The position numbers and the translations under genes were made by a program. The notes beneath the pieces were generated by a model that saw only the letters and a list, made by a program, of their open reading frames with translations, made no database searches and was not told the origin of the DNA. 64,000 nucleotides of DNA from Torymus aiolomorphi (taxonomy: Eukaryota > Arthropoda > Insecta > Hymenoptera > Torymidae), in contig CM070874.1 in NCBI GenBank assembly GCA_036365515.1, positions 91,966,342 to 92,030,341 of the forward strand, given 5' to 3'. Shown here one piece after another: positions 46,985-62,026 of the stretch (the stretch's first letter is position 1; each line of letters begins with the position of its first letter).

Positions 46985-47440
46985 CCAGGGGCCGCGAGGT
47001 CCGCGCATATAAGGGAGTCACGTAGACAAGCAACAATAAGCAAGACTATTATTTAAATAACTTTTGCTTATTTTTTCATATCTACATGACTCCCTTACAT
47101 GCGTGGACCTCATATCCCCCGCCCACTTGGGTTTAAAAATTGTTTAAATAATTGTCTTGCTTATTGTTGCAAGTCTACGTAATTCCCTAATATGCGTGGA
47201 CCTCATATCCCCCGCCTACTTGAGTTTAAAAATTGTTTAAATAATTGTTTTGCTTATTTTTTCATATCTACATGACTCCCTTACATGCGTGGACCTCATA
47301 TCCCCCGCCCACTTGGGTTTAAAAATTGTTTAAATAATTGTCTTGCTTATTGTTGCAAGTCTACGTAATTCCCTAATATGCGTGGACCTCATGTCCCCCG
47401 GCTACTTGGGTTTAAAGAATTATTTTTGTAATAATATGCT
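46985..47440. repeat. 93-bp array with alternating unit types and one inverted unit
   Basis: GCGTGGACCTCAT recurs at 47101, 47194, 47287 and 47380, a strict 93-bp period. Units alternate: type A has TTTTTCATATCTACATGACT and type B has TTGTTGCAAGTCTACGTAAT, so the higher-order period is 186 bp. A further unit at 46985-47058 is inverted, making a hairpin with its neighbour. Located ~90 bp inside the right end of the hAT element. Confidence 0.9.
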
Positions 47441-47861
47441 TCGGGCTCCTTGGCGGCCCTTACCTACCGCAGGGCCTGGGGCAGTTTGTCCCAGTTGCCC
47501 CCCCCCCCCCCTCGTGGCGGCGCTGTTGGTGTGCGAACGCAGCCTAGCCGAAGCACGGTAGTATACATAGGTCCGAGAAGTGTGTACGACCGTGAGCCGA
47601 GGTACCTAGCGTAGCCGTTACGACTGCTGCAGGATAAGTATTCATGCACGCAGGTCGCAGGGCTAAGCCAGATTGCCGTTGCCGAATGCATCAGTATTGA
47701 GCATTCTCCTTCTGTTTTTCTCCTTTTCGCGGTATTAGTGTATATATATGCATATGTGCGCAAATATTTTTTTGTAATTGAGATTGTATAGGTATATGTA
47801 GTTAGGTTTTTTATTATTATTATATATTTAATTTTTTTTTTTATTATAAATATCGGAAGTG

Positions 47862-48050
47862 TTGCAATTTTCGCTTTTATAAAAATACAAGGTTCTCCTG
47901 AGTATTGCGGTCGTGCCTATTATGTAAAAACGAAGTTTTTACATAGGGAGGGGGCGGGCGACGAACGAAGAGAGGAGCAGGTGTGTGTGGGGGCGGGGGG
48001 GGGGGGGGGGGGGCGTGCCGAAGGCACGCTGGGGGGCGCAGCCCCCCTAG
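47862..48050 (+). repeat. Right end of the Helitron-like element
   Basis: 47862-47919 is an inverted copy of the element's first ~55 bp. A 19-bp G run lies at 47995-48013. Then come two hairpins: GCGTGCC/GGCACGC with loop GAA (48013-48029) and GGGGGGC/GCCCCCC with loop GCA (48031-48047), ending in CTAG at 48050. Confidence 0.75.
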
Positions 48051-48240
48051 TTTAAATACGAAAACTATTTCCAGCAAGAGTAGTCGTGAAAACGACTGAT
48101 TTAAATACGAAAACTATTTCCAGCAGGAATAGTCGTGAAAACGACTCGAATGTCGAAAATCACTTTTCTGACGGGTAGTCATGAAAACGACTAATATAAT
48201 ACAATAACTATTCCCAGCAAGAGAAGCAAGAACGTTTATG
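48051..48240 (+). repeat. 49-bp minisatellite, right part
   Basis: Two good units, then two decayed ones (AAAACGACT recurs at 48138 and 48186). With 39739-39887 it forms one array split by the Helitron-like element. Confidence 0.85.
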
Positions 48241-48459
48241 AATATGTTTTCGTGAGTATCAATGATGCTTTATCGATTACTTAATTCACGGATAACGAAG
48301 AAATAAACTTCGTCACACTTTGCCTCGTGTGAACTTGTGAATTTACATACTAGAGAATTTCTTATTCGGAAATAACGCGATAAATCAAAAAATCATCAAG
48401 AATAGTTTCCGTTTATAATTTTATGTAAAATGTCGTGAGATTTTTTTATTGTCAACATT

Positions 48460-48790
48460 ATTTCTGAGCAATATTGGATCCGTCATATTGAAGTTTACAA
48501 ATTTAACTCCGGACTCCTGATTAGCAACTTGAAAAACCTCCGTATACCAAATTTTGTATGGATCCGTTGATTTTTGAAATTTCGTTCGCCATATTGGATC
48601 CGCCATCTTGAATTTTGAAAGTTTGATCGTGGAATTTGAACCAGTAGCCAGACAAGCTACTGCATGAATTTTTTCATCATTTTTTATCGCTATTCTGAAT
48701 TTTTACACACATGCCTAATGCATTTTCTATCGTTATGGCCGACATATTGGTCGGCCATCTTGAAATCATGGCTTCTGCCACTTCGCATTC
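48460..48790. repeat. Degenerate direct repeat with ATATTGGATCCG
   Basis: ATATTGGATCCGTCATATTG (about 48470) and ATATTGGATCCGCCATCTTG (about 48592) start related units ~122 bp apart. A weaker relative ACATATTGGTCGGCCATCTTG lies near 48740. Class unknown. Confidence 0.6.
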
Positions 48791-48893
48791 GAAAACCTAT
48801 ATTTCAAGGAAAATTTTGAGTGGTCGTACGTTTTGGTACGTCCTCTCAATTTTTGGACAGAGGGGGGGTAAAAGTGACGTGAAACATCCCGTA

Positions 48894-48895
48894 TA

Positions 48896-48963
<68 letters not shown>
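48894..48963. repeat. (AAT)n microsatellite
   Basis: About 70 bp of TAA trinucleotides. Confidence 0.95.
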
Positions 48964-48964
<1 letters not shown>

Positions 48965-50684
48965 CGTTAGTCTTTTATTTGGCAATTACGTGATAATGTG
49001 ACAATACTTTTTTCCGAGTCACCTACCGCAATGAAATTCTTATTTGATGATAGAATAAAAATCACCTTGTTAATTCTTAATAACCACACGTGTCAGCAAA
49101 GACTGATTACAATTTCTTTTGTGTTCTTCCCTATTTCATTCGATATAAATTTGTGGAACAATACGCATCAAGAAAGCTTCATGAAAGAAAATCTTCACAC
49201 ACGCGGCGCGCACTGACATTGACCAAACGATCCAACGCGGTCTCGAATCTCGTTATAACGACGTGCGCTCACGCTTGAATTTAATGCCCCGACAGAGTAA
49301 GCCGCTGTCCCGTCGAATTTCACGGGCCTCATTAAAATTGAAACAGAATATCGCCGCTGGGACACCCGAGGCTCCCTCGCTCTGCCGGAAAGCCGCGCGT
49401 GACGAGCGTGCTGTGGCTGGATCAATGGAAGGGGCGGGGGAAAGGTCCGGCGTAGTATATAAGGGCTGGCTGCGAGGCTTTGAGAGATTTCGAGAGCCGG
49501 ATATCGGTTTCTGCGGGCTTTGATTTTTACAAGGCTTTAGGGTTTTGTTGGCTTGCCAAGGGTCTATGAGCCATACGCGACTTTCTCTAGATTCCTATAT
49601 TATCAAAAGAAATATCATTTATTATAAAAGCCAAGAATGAAAATATAGCAAATAAAAAAGGTAAACGCCGGTGTCAGTATACTTTTAATCAGATAAAATG
49701 ACTAATCAAAATCAATTTTCTAGAGTATTTTAACAGTACATCGATCAATTCATTATTCAGCGCGCGCAATCATTTCCACAGCAATTTGAGTAAAAGTGTT
49801 AGCTCCATTGACGGAGCGCGTTCGCCTCATTTCACACGCGATTATTCTGCATTACCGCGCTCATGAGAATTACATATCGCGTTCTAATCAAACAATTAAC
49901 CTCGCGCCGCGATACGATATATCCCGTACGCGAGCGATTGGTATATTTCGCGGGTCAATGACGTTCGGAGATATATAGGCTCGTTATTAAACGGTTTTCC
50001 TCTTTTACGCTTGATGCAGTTGTCTTTTAACAACATTGCGGAATAAGCTTTGCCTATTATGAGGAAGGAAAAATGAGGCGTAAGTTTTTGAATATGTCTG
50101 GCTTGTTAGAACGAGGGCTGTTGTTCTTTTCAGCTGGATGCCGATGCGGGTTCTAAATTATGAGACAGAAGGGTGAATTTATTCATGCTCGTTTCAATCT
50201 GTAATATCCTCTTGGTCACTATTTGCTTTGCGAAAATCTACTTATTGTAAAAGTTAAGTTAACTCTACTATTGCAATTATGCAAATTGAAATATGGTACA
50301 GTAGATTGATGATTCGCTAAGCAGGCAGTCCGTAATTTCGTGTGTAATTAATTTACAAACAATAGGTATTTAGCTTCAGTAAATTGTGCCTCCTTCAATT
50401 TATAATAATTTAAAGCGCAAGCATTATAGAATCGGTTGTTAGGTATAACACTAGGGAATATTTATCATGATTACTCTACAATCTTATAATTTTTCAATTT
50501 CAACTTCAGATTATGGTATTATCACTCTGTCCGATAAAAATAGAAAAATAAACGATATTAAAATCGATCCCATCAGCGTGAAATAAAACTATCGGACAAC
50601 GTGAAATTCCCTAAAATTCTATAACTTTTGCAAAGATAAATCACACGCGTTATATGAACACTATTATTTAGTCTGACTATACTC
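48964..50684. other. Unique DNA without a recognisable gene
   Basis: A GC-richer island at 49190-49520 and 49750-49980 with CGCG words, otherwise AT-rich. Frames at 49195-49523 are open on both strands without family resemblance. Confidence 0.5.
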
Positions 50685-51622
50685 ACAAGGAAACGTCCCG
50701 AACTGCCAAATTCAAAAAATTTTAAAAACTATACTAGGTAGTAGTCCTCTGTGAGACATTCACAAATATATTTTTTTATCGGCAACCAAGAGCTTTTTGA
50801 GGGTTAAATCTACGCCGGAAGTTCACATTGAAAAATGATTTTTTCAATAATCTGTGTTTCTATTCAATTTTTTTTTTATGAAACAAATTGAAAAATGTTT
50901 CTTATAAAAAGTACAAGTAACCTAGAGTATATATGTGTGTGTGTAAGTATACATATATGTATATATATATATGTATACAATATATATAAGTTTTTTTGAT
51001 CCAACAATTAGACGTTTTTCCTCATAAAAAGTTCCAGTAGCATATAGAACACATATAATCTACTCGTAAACCCATTAGGGTTGTATCCCTATTTATTTAG
51101 GGTGCGTGATCATCTTTTTTATAAACAAATTTTTATTTATAATTGATAAAATCAATAATCTGACTCGAAATCGACGTATTTTTAATTTTTTTTAAATGCA
51201 TAATAATAGTAATTATAATAGTAATAAATTATTAATATTTAACGTCTATAACATTATAAACTCGTGTGATTAATATAATGTTGTCGTTATATCTACTACA
51301 TTTACTTTTTTTTAAAACATTTCAATATCACTTTTTCGAAATTGTCTACATATATGTTTTGCGCTAATCATTTAATATAAAATGTTTAAAATATATTTGA
51401 AAAATTATATTATTTATACAATTTTGACTTATTGGTAACTGTACTATTACTATTATTGTTCGAAATGAAATGAATTGAATACGTGTACAATGCAATTTTT
51501 GCTTCCTCATAGAGGAAGCTTTGTAACGGTGAAAAAAATTTTCAAAAAAAAATGTTCAAAAAGATGTTTTAAGGCGATATATGTGTATATTAGTTGATTT
51601 TGATCATTTTTGTTTTCGTGGA

Positions 51623-51805
<183 letters not shown>

Positions 51806-52099
51806 TTGAACTCTTCATATCTCCGAAACGAATCGACCGATTTTCGTCGGGTAAAGCTTATTCTCTTTGTCTCGCGGGAAAAGAAAGATACCCTGATGGA
51901 TTTGAGTTTTTATTGATTTTCTTTTGTTTTATAACCAAAAAACGATTTTGAATTTTTAGTTTTTTTGATTTTTTCATATCTTACAGTCATTATTACATAA
52001 TATAATAAACTTTTCTTGAAAGGTATTTAAATTACCTATATTTTCCTTTTTTAAAATTTTAAATATCTTCACTTTGTCATTTGTTATTAAGGAAAACTT

Positions 52100-52703
52100 T
52101 TTTATATTTCATAAATTAATTTCTCAAAAAATATTTTATTTATCGACTTGAAATTTTAACCAGTTATTACACTAATTGAAGACTATATGTGGTTAAAATT
52201 TCAAGAGATTATCTTCATTGCTTTTTTAGAAAAAAATTATTTTAAAAAAAATTTGCGTTTTCGTTGTCGCACGATAACTAGAGCAAAAATTATCCAATCG
52301 TCCTGAAATTTGGCACAGATGTAGCTTTTATATATCTTCAGATCGAGTTCGTTGCCCAAAAAATTCGGTCCATTACGAAAAAAGATATTTGAGGTTAAAC
52401 ATTTTTTTTTTTAATTTTTGAATCGCATTTCTCAGAGATTACTTGATTTATCGACTTAAAATTTTAACCACTTATTAAACTTATAGAAGACTATATTTGG
52501 TTAAAATTTCAAGAGATGAGCTTCATTTGTTTTTTAGAAAAGAATTATTTTAGTAAAAATTTGCGTTTTCGTTGTTGCACGATAATTAGAGCAAAAATTA
52601 TCCAATCGTCCTGAAATTTGGCACAGATGTAGCTTTTATAAATATCTTCAGATCAAGTTCGTTGCCCAAAAAAATCAGTCCATTACGAAAAAAGATATAA
52701 CGC
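52100..52703 (+). repeat. 308-bp tandem pair
   Basis: TTTGCGTTTTCGTTG at about 52253 and 52561 are 308 bp apart. Both units contain TTATCCAATCGTCCTGAAAT, TTGGCACAGATGTAGCTTTT and CCATTACGAAAAAAGATAT. Confidence 0.9.
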
Positions 52704-52805
52704 ACAGTTTAAGCTGAATCCGGAGTCATGACCCTCTCCTAGTTAGTGTAACCGTACAAGATAAAGTATTAAATTTTAAATATTAGAAGTAAAAATTAAT
52801 TAAAT

Positions 52806-52858
52806 GGATCAATAAATTAAGTTTGAGGAATGCCAATGAATTGGCAGCGGTTTTTATT
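52806..52858 (-). repeat. Dispersed TGCCAATTCATTGGC motif, copy 3
   Basis: Inverted relative to the copies at 26391 and 39065. It sits inside the core of the 3.1-kb foldback. Confidence 0.7.
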
Positions 52859-53430
52859 GTTGCAAAGAAAGTGTGAAAGCCGATCACGCACATATACTTG
52901 ATCTTCCTGACTTTATTTTATTGTAGAGCAGAGTGACGAGAGTGGGAGGAGATCAAGTATATGGTGTTGATTAATTTTAATAATATAATTTTTCAAATAT
53001 TTTTTAAACATTTTATATTAAATAATAAACGCAAAACATATCTGTAGACAGTTTCGAAAAAGTGATATTGAAATGTTTTAAAAAAGGTAAATGTAATAAT
53101 ATAACGACAACATTATTAATCACACGAGTTTGTAATATTATAGACGCTAAATATTAACAATTTATTACTATTATAATTACTATTATTATGTATTTAAAAG
53201 AAAATTAGAAATACGTCGATTTCGAATCAAATTATTGATTTTGATCAATTATAAATAAAAATTTGTTTATAAAAAAGATGATCACGCACCCTAAATAAAT
53301 AGGGATACAACCCTAATGGGTTTACGAGTAGATTATATGTCCTATATGCTACTGGTACTTTTTATGAGGAAAAACATCTAAATTGTTGGACCAAAGAAAC
53401 TTATATATGTTTTATATATATGTACACACA

Positions 53431-53539
<109 letters not shown>

Positions 53540-53800
53540 TTATATATATATATATATTCTAGGATACTTATACTTTTTATAAGAAACATTTTCCAATTTG
53601 TTTCATAAAAAAAAAAATTGAATAGAAACAGAGATATATTGAAAAAATCATTTTTCAATGTAACCGTCCGGCGTGGATTTAACCCTTAAATGCCTTGGTT
53701 GCCGATAAAAAAAATATATTTGTGAATGTCTCACAAAGGATTACAGCCTAGTATAGTTATTATAATTTTTTGAATTTGACAGTTCGAGATGTTTCCTTGT

Positions 53801-55020
53801 CAGATATAACCATTAATAAAACCTTCTACTCTCCGTTGCCACTTACATTACCTATTATACACACACACATACACACACATACGAATCGTCCTCGTGTACG
53901 TGCTAACGCTTTTTCCCACGCGAACATGGGGAATTTTTATGCGAAGTCACGATTCCGGGTGTGATAAGCGATTTAGCACGTTTTCCACTACACTCATTCG
54001 TATATAACATTTCTCAGTGTGCGCTTCGAACAAATGGCCAATCGAGCCCAATTTGTGATTGATTCGGGGACGAAGTCAAACAAATTATGATCAGCGCAGT
54101 GCCTGATTGATAGCGGCGCTGCCAGTATCGGGAGATGCAATTTTTTTACGCTATTTTGGAGTAGACAGGAAGTGAGTTAGTCAACTGGTTGTTGTTTTCG
54201 TAGAGTACAAGTGTTCAGTATGGGAATACGGTTCGAATGTGCACGTCAGTTCTCGAAAAGAAGTCGAGTTGTTTCTATCATTAAATCATATTAGCGATAA
54301 GTGAAAGAATTAGTGTTGATTAGGATGTAAGTTTTTCTTCGTTGCATAAGCTATAGAAGAAGAAAAATATATTTTTTTCATTATTATTACCTAGCCTAAA
54401 AAAGTTTCAAACTCTCATATTCAAACAGCAGATATTTATTAATCAGCGCGACCCGACGAACCCCCATTAAGAATGTTAATTCAATCTCCCTCTTTCCTCA
54501 TTATACACTTTTTTCGACCTCCCGCCGTAACAAAATTTTTAATTAGCCTTTTCCTTTTCCCATTTCTTCTCCTACACGCGTATATTCTTTGCTCGCACGT
54601 CGCTGCACAGGTCGCTAGAACCGCGCTCCCGCACAGTGCTTCCAAACCATGAAAAAATGAACACAAATCGGGCATCACGCGTATCACTAAAATAGTTAAT
54701 ATAAGATATGCACAGTGAAAATTGATACTCTATCAAGGAGCGCGGGAGGGCTCCGAAGGCAAGTATAGAAGAAGCCTGAGGGCCGACCGTGCTTCATATA
54801 CATTAAAATGGGTGCGCGAAAATTTTACTATTTTTTTACTACTCTACATACTAATTTATACAGGGCGATAAATAAGCAAAAAACGAGCTTATTTTTATGA
54901 AAACAATTGTAAGGAATCGATTGGCGTTAGATTTTTCGAAAACCTTAAGGAACCTTAATCAAATCGAGAATAATCCCATTGGGAAGTTGAGACTTTTTTA
55001 CGCGCGACCGTATATTTGAA
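53801..55020. other. Unique DNA without a recognisable gene
   Basis: Mixed composition. A frame at 54481-54687 (minus) is open with no family resemblance. Nothing else seen. Confidence 0.45.
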
Positions 55021-57420
<2,400 letters not shown>

Positions 57421-57488
57421 ATTATTATGAATTTATAATGTTACGATTTAATAATCGCATACAATAAATAAATGGAGGATGACTCGAT

Positions 57489-57581
57489 AAAAAAACGGCA
57501 TGGCGTGACTCGGCGGGGAATCGAACCCTGGAACTTTCGTTTTCGCGACGAGTGCTCTGACCACTGAGCTACCGATGCCGG
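57489..57581 (-). ncRNA. tRNA-like pol III unit with T-run
   Basis: On the minus strand, GGTAGCTCAGTGGTCAGAGC is a good A-box/D-arm and GGGTTCGATTCCCC a good B-box/T-arm. CGGCAT at the 5' side pairs with ATGCCG at the 3' side, followed at once by seven T (57489-57495), a pol III terminator. The anticodon arm is irregular (loop CGCGAAA, no U33) and the regular acceptor stem is only partly paired. GGATGACTCGA and TCGAGTCGTCC flank it as inverted copies. A tRNA-derived SINE-like unit or tRNA pseudogene is more likely than a normal tRNA. Confidence 0.5.
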
Positions 57582-57610
57582 TGCACGTCTGTCCTCGAGT
57601 CGTCCTCATG

Positions 57611-60600
57611 TTGCTGCTATATGCAACCTGATCCGCCTCGTCATGTTGTGCATACTATGCACACGTAACAATAATTTAAAAAATATTTTAAATATACATT
57701 TTCATTTAAAAAAGTCTCAGCTTCTTATTGGAATTATTCTTGATTTGATTAACCATTTTTCGCGTGAAGTCCGATTTTTGTCTAATTTTTCAAGGTTATG
57801 AAACACTGTGCCCCGATGCGCTTTCCAATGTCGAAACAATTATACGCGGAGCGCGGCCGCAATATCCGCTTCTGCTGTTGTGGCTGCTGCTGGTATGGTT
57901 TCTGTGTGTAACGAATTAATATATTATTAAAAGCATTTAGTGCGCATGCGTTATACGCCTCGATATGTATAGTGGCGTTTGCTTGTGACAACCGTGTATG
58001 CCGCGACGACTATCGCCCGAAGGACCCAGACTATTCGGGACCGCCGTGCGGTGAAGGCGTGTTTGACGCGAGAGGCAGTACGCTGCGACATACTAACGTT
58101 ATTTTCGAGAATCAAACAATTTGCTTTACAACTATCCATTATTACTGATCAACTTTATTCTTTTTATTATATTTTTATATCCAATAAACTTTATTTTATC
58201 TCAACTTCGTGAGTGTCTAAATCAAAGTTATTTATCCTGACACAAGAAACATAGTGAAACTGTAACATGTGCGTTACGTGAGCGAGAGAATTTCGAAGGG
58301 ATTCCATCGATTTCTCCCCAGGCTGTTTATTTTTAGCGATAGTTTTAGCAGGTGGACCTGTGGGATGGCGCGTTAATTTGAATTTGCGCGTATAAATATA
58401 GTGCCTACGGGAAATCGATGGCCGAGTGCTCGTGTGCGCGGCTTTATCGGAGGACGAGTGCTAGTTTTTTTTCTCGAGGCGCAAGCTGAATTCGTCAAGT
58501 ACGGTGCGTTTAATGGAAATCAATTCGCGCAGGGGCATATGCGGAGTGGGATGTATGAATTTGATGAAGAGAGGTTTTCACGGATTACTAGCCTTTAGCT
58601 TTTCTTGTAATTGTTTTGTTGAAAGGATATGACGTAAAAAGTTACAATTATTTCAGAAGGAAAGTATTAACGAGATAAAAAGGGAACAAAAATTTGCATG
58701 ATTAATATAATGACATTATTTGTTCCACTAATTTCGACATGGACTTTTTCATATTTTTAATACGCTTTACAGAATTAGATTTTTTTAAAATTTTATTTCA
58801 AGTATTAAATTTGTCCTTAAAAAAATACTTCAAGTAAATGTTTGTATAATTCATTGCACATTTTACCACACTAGTCCTTTACTGCATATATGTATATAAA
58901 AAATAGCGCGTTTAAAATTCCGGTCTAATTTTGAAATACGAGCGAATTCTAAAACAGTAATGACACATACATAGGTATGACGCGATGCGCGTAATGTTTA
59001 GAATATACATGCCCATTGACGGCGAATAATGTGCGTCATTAATGTAACTTATATGCAAATGACGTAATTTTTCCAAATATTCCGGATTACTTCGATGCTT
59101 AGGTACGTAATTGAAACACACTGGCGCGCGCGCAGTCACACGTAGAATTCTATACGGTCCTCGCTTCTGAATACCTCTCATTAGAGAGAAATTGATTTTT
59201 AAAAGTAGGCATCTCACGCGTGCGTACATCTACGTATATACGCTCGATTATTACGCCGAGAGAATCTCCGCATCTTTGTTGGCTCGCGTGATCGTGCAGG
59301 GCTGCTGCGCGCACGCGCGGCTAGATTAACCGCGAATTAAATGCACGCGGGTTACAGCTCGAGCTCCGAAACTTGTGCTAGCTTCTGTAGCTATAGCACC
59401 GCAGCTCTCCCCATACAGCGCGTCTCGCGTTGCATTGAAAACTGATCGGATCGCCGTGCAAGCGTAGATATGAAATTCTGAAATTGAATCCATTTGAATT
59501 TCCATTAATTTGCGGTGCGGCCGAGCGTTGAAGGTGGAGGGGGGAATGAGGACTCGCAAGAGCGCGAATTATCGGGCGCGCGCTGGTGCGTTCGCCCGTG
59601 AGCTGTGCACGCATGCAGCTTCGCGAGTCGAGTGTGAAGGTGAGAGCTTTGGTAGATTTTTAGAGGCGTTTTGGAATTCATAAGAGTTTCTTCAAACGCC
59701 ATTATTAGACCATTTTTTTCGACTAAACTTATGGTTATTTATAAAACGCTGAACATGTCGTTAGATAACTATATCTATTAGCTGAGAATAATAGTTGTCA
59801 TTCATATTGTGCTTATCTTTATTCTTTTTTTTTATAATTGCCCAATGGAATCTTTGGAATTATGATCATTAATATAGACACATAATTAATATTTAATAAA
59901 TATCTAACGATCCAATAAAAATTCCAATATGCACCATTGCGTGCCACTATTTAAGGATGAAAATGCATACTCAATTTTTATCGACCAATAAAATGAACAT
60001 GGGCAACAAGTTACTGCAGTTATGAAGTTACAACTATTGGTTTTATCAGCAGTAATTCTCCGCAAGTGTTCAGTAACCGCTAGCGTGTGTTTGATTTTGA
60101 ATAATGGAAATTGAATAATGCATAAGGTGGAATCAGGACATGTGTCATTTTGAATAACATGTTCGTTAAATTCGAGTTATTCCTCGGCGATAGAACTTGG
60201 ATTGCAGACTTATTTAAATGCAGTTCGCACTTTCTTAAAACTACGCCCGAAAATCAATTTCGCGCAACAGCTGCTCAACGCAATGACATTAATTTTTCTT
60301 GATAAATCGTCGCGGAATATTTCAAAATGTCGCAAAACGCAAACGTGGCGACGGGAATGTCACCGAAGTAATACGCGATATTTTTATCAGCAGAAGCAAT
60401 CGTCGATTCCCCGATTATTTTTACGCAAAAATTCTCTCGCTCCAACCAATTTAATTCTAAACGAGAGCGCGACGAATGCACAGACCGCGTGACGCTATTT
60501 TTCCTATTTTCACATGCTTTTTTTATACATTCTGGCATAGTGAGAATGCAATAATCTTCAGTTTGCTCGCGCTGCCACTGTTGACTCTCGTTCTTCTCCA

Positions 60601-61973
60601 TTTATTTTCGCGGAACCGTCCGTTAATATTTTCCTAATTTACGTTCGGCCAGGCGTGCGCTGTTATTGAATTTCGACCGACGCTTCGCGCGCGTATATAT
60701 TGCGCTCTCAGTGTTGAGGCCGATTGTTTTGTTTACGGCGATGCCTGTGTGTAAGTGCGTATGGATGTATATGAGCAGAGGATTTCCAGGCTTTATCCAA
60801 CGGTGCGCGCAATTGCACCCCAGCTGTACTTGTGCAGATTCCTACTGCATCCGCTGAATATCGTTAGTGATCAAAATATTAACAGCTGTGAATTTCGATA
60901 TTAATATTTTTATCGTCGCCGTACTTCGTATTATTTAAAGCTTTTGATCATCTGTTGTTTGAAGTATTTTTTGTGCGTATTTTTTCAGGGACAGAAACAT
61001 TTAATATTCACAGTGAATATTCGCTGTCTATAATATGCGATAATTATTTATTTAAATTGTATTTGATTCTTTTATTGTACGCTAATGAATTAATAAGATT
61101 TTTATAAAAAAACGTGTAAGAACAGACGGTCCGATTTATAAGATTACTTGTGACAGTAGTTGTATCGCACTTGCAAAGATTTGACGTTTATTGATCGTCA
61201 GCACGTAAGTAGAAACGGATATTACTCAACAGTCCAAAACTTCATATCTGTCAGTTCTATTAAAATAAATGAACTCTATTATATTTCTCTCCTCATAAAT
61301 TATGATTCATCGATGAGCTGACACAAAGCTCTGACAAGCTTCATATGTAAACGGCGATGCGTTACCAAAAAATGTGAGATACCACATATTTCAAATCTGA
61401 ATACATTTGATATTTCAAAGTCTAGGACCAATATATCTCGGGAGTACTCAACCGCGTACATTTTCAAATCTTAGATTAAATGTGCTATATACGTTCTACT
61501 GTAATTTAACAAATGCAGATTTTACAAAAGATTCTTAAGCGGGAACTGAGATATGTATGTTTATATGTACATATTCTGAATATAAATGAATGGAATAGGA
61601 GGTATAAACAACAATTTCAAAATATATTTTATTATTACTGGTATTTTTCAAAATCAATGACTGGTTTTATAATTAATAACTCATTTCAATTATTTTTTAT
61701 AGCATAGGAAAAGATAGCACTATTTCAACAACATAAAATTTATATGTTTTTTAAATCTTACTTCATTCCATTCTAAACTGCTTACTAAAAGAAAATTCGC
61801 TATTTCCATAATACTAACAGCAGAGCCATTACAGCAGTAAAAGCCATTGATATCTGAAATTTAAAAACTCCCTACTCCCGAGCGACTATTTGCGCGCAGC
61901 AACAAACCCCGACGATAAACCCGGCTATTACGCACTTGGCGTCCTTGAACCACGGCCGGGCAATCCTATAGGC

Positions 61974-62026
<53 letters not shown>

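Larger units (their letters stand above)
43069..47525 (-). mobile_element. hAT transposon, full length
   Basis: 4457 bp. Both ends begin CAGCGCCGCCAC in inverted orientation (43069-43080 and 47514-47525), fitting the CAG-type hAT terminus. Immediately outside lies TTGGTGTG on both sides (43061-43068 and 47526-47533), a perfect 8-bp target duplication. Subterminal GGGGCCTGGG/GGGCCTGGGGC words also face each other. It carries a transposase-like gene on the minus strand and a 93-bp repeat array near the right end. It is nested in the Helitron-like element. Confidence 0.97.
39888..48050 (+). mobile_element. Helitron/Helentron-like element (non-autonomous)
   Basis: The left junction is CGACTGA|TTAGGCACGACC and the right is CCCCCCTAG|TTTAAATACG. 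Joining the outer sides restores the minisatellite exactly, so insertion lies between A and T (or one base over, between T and T). The right end has two adjacent hairpins and CTAG, a classic 3' terminus of this class. The first ~55 bp recur inverted at 47862-47919, about 130 bp inside the right end, an asymmetric inverted repeat as described for Helentrons. Without the nested hAT it is ~3.7 kb and has no Rep/helicase gene. The start TT instead of TC is not typical of canonical Helitrons. Confidence 0.65.
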
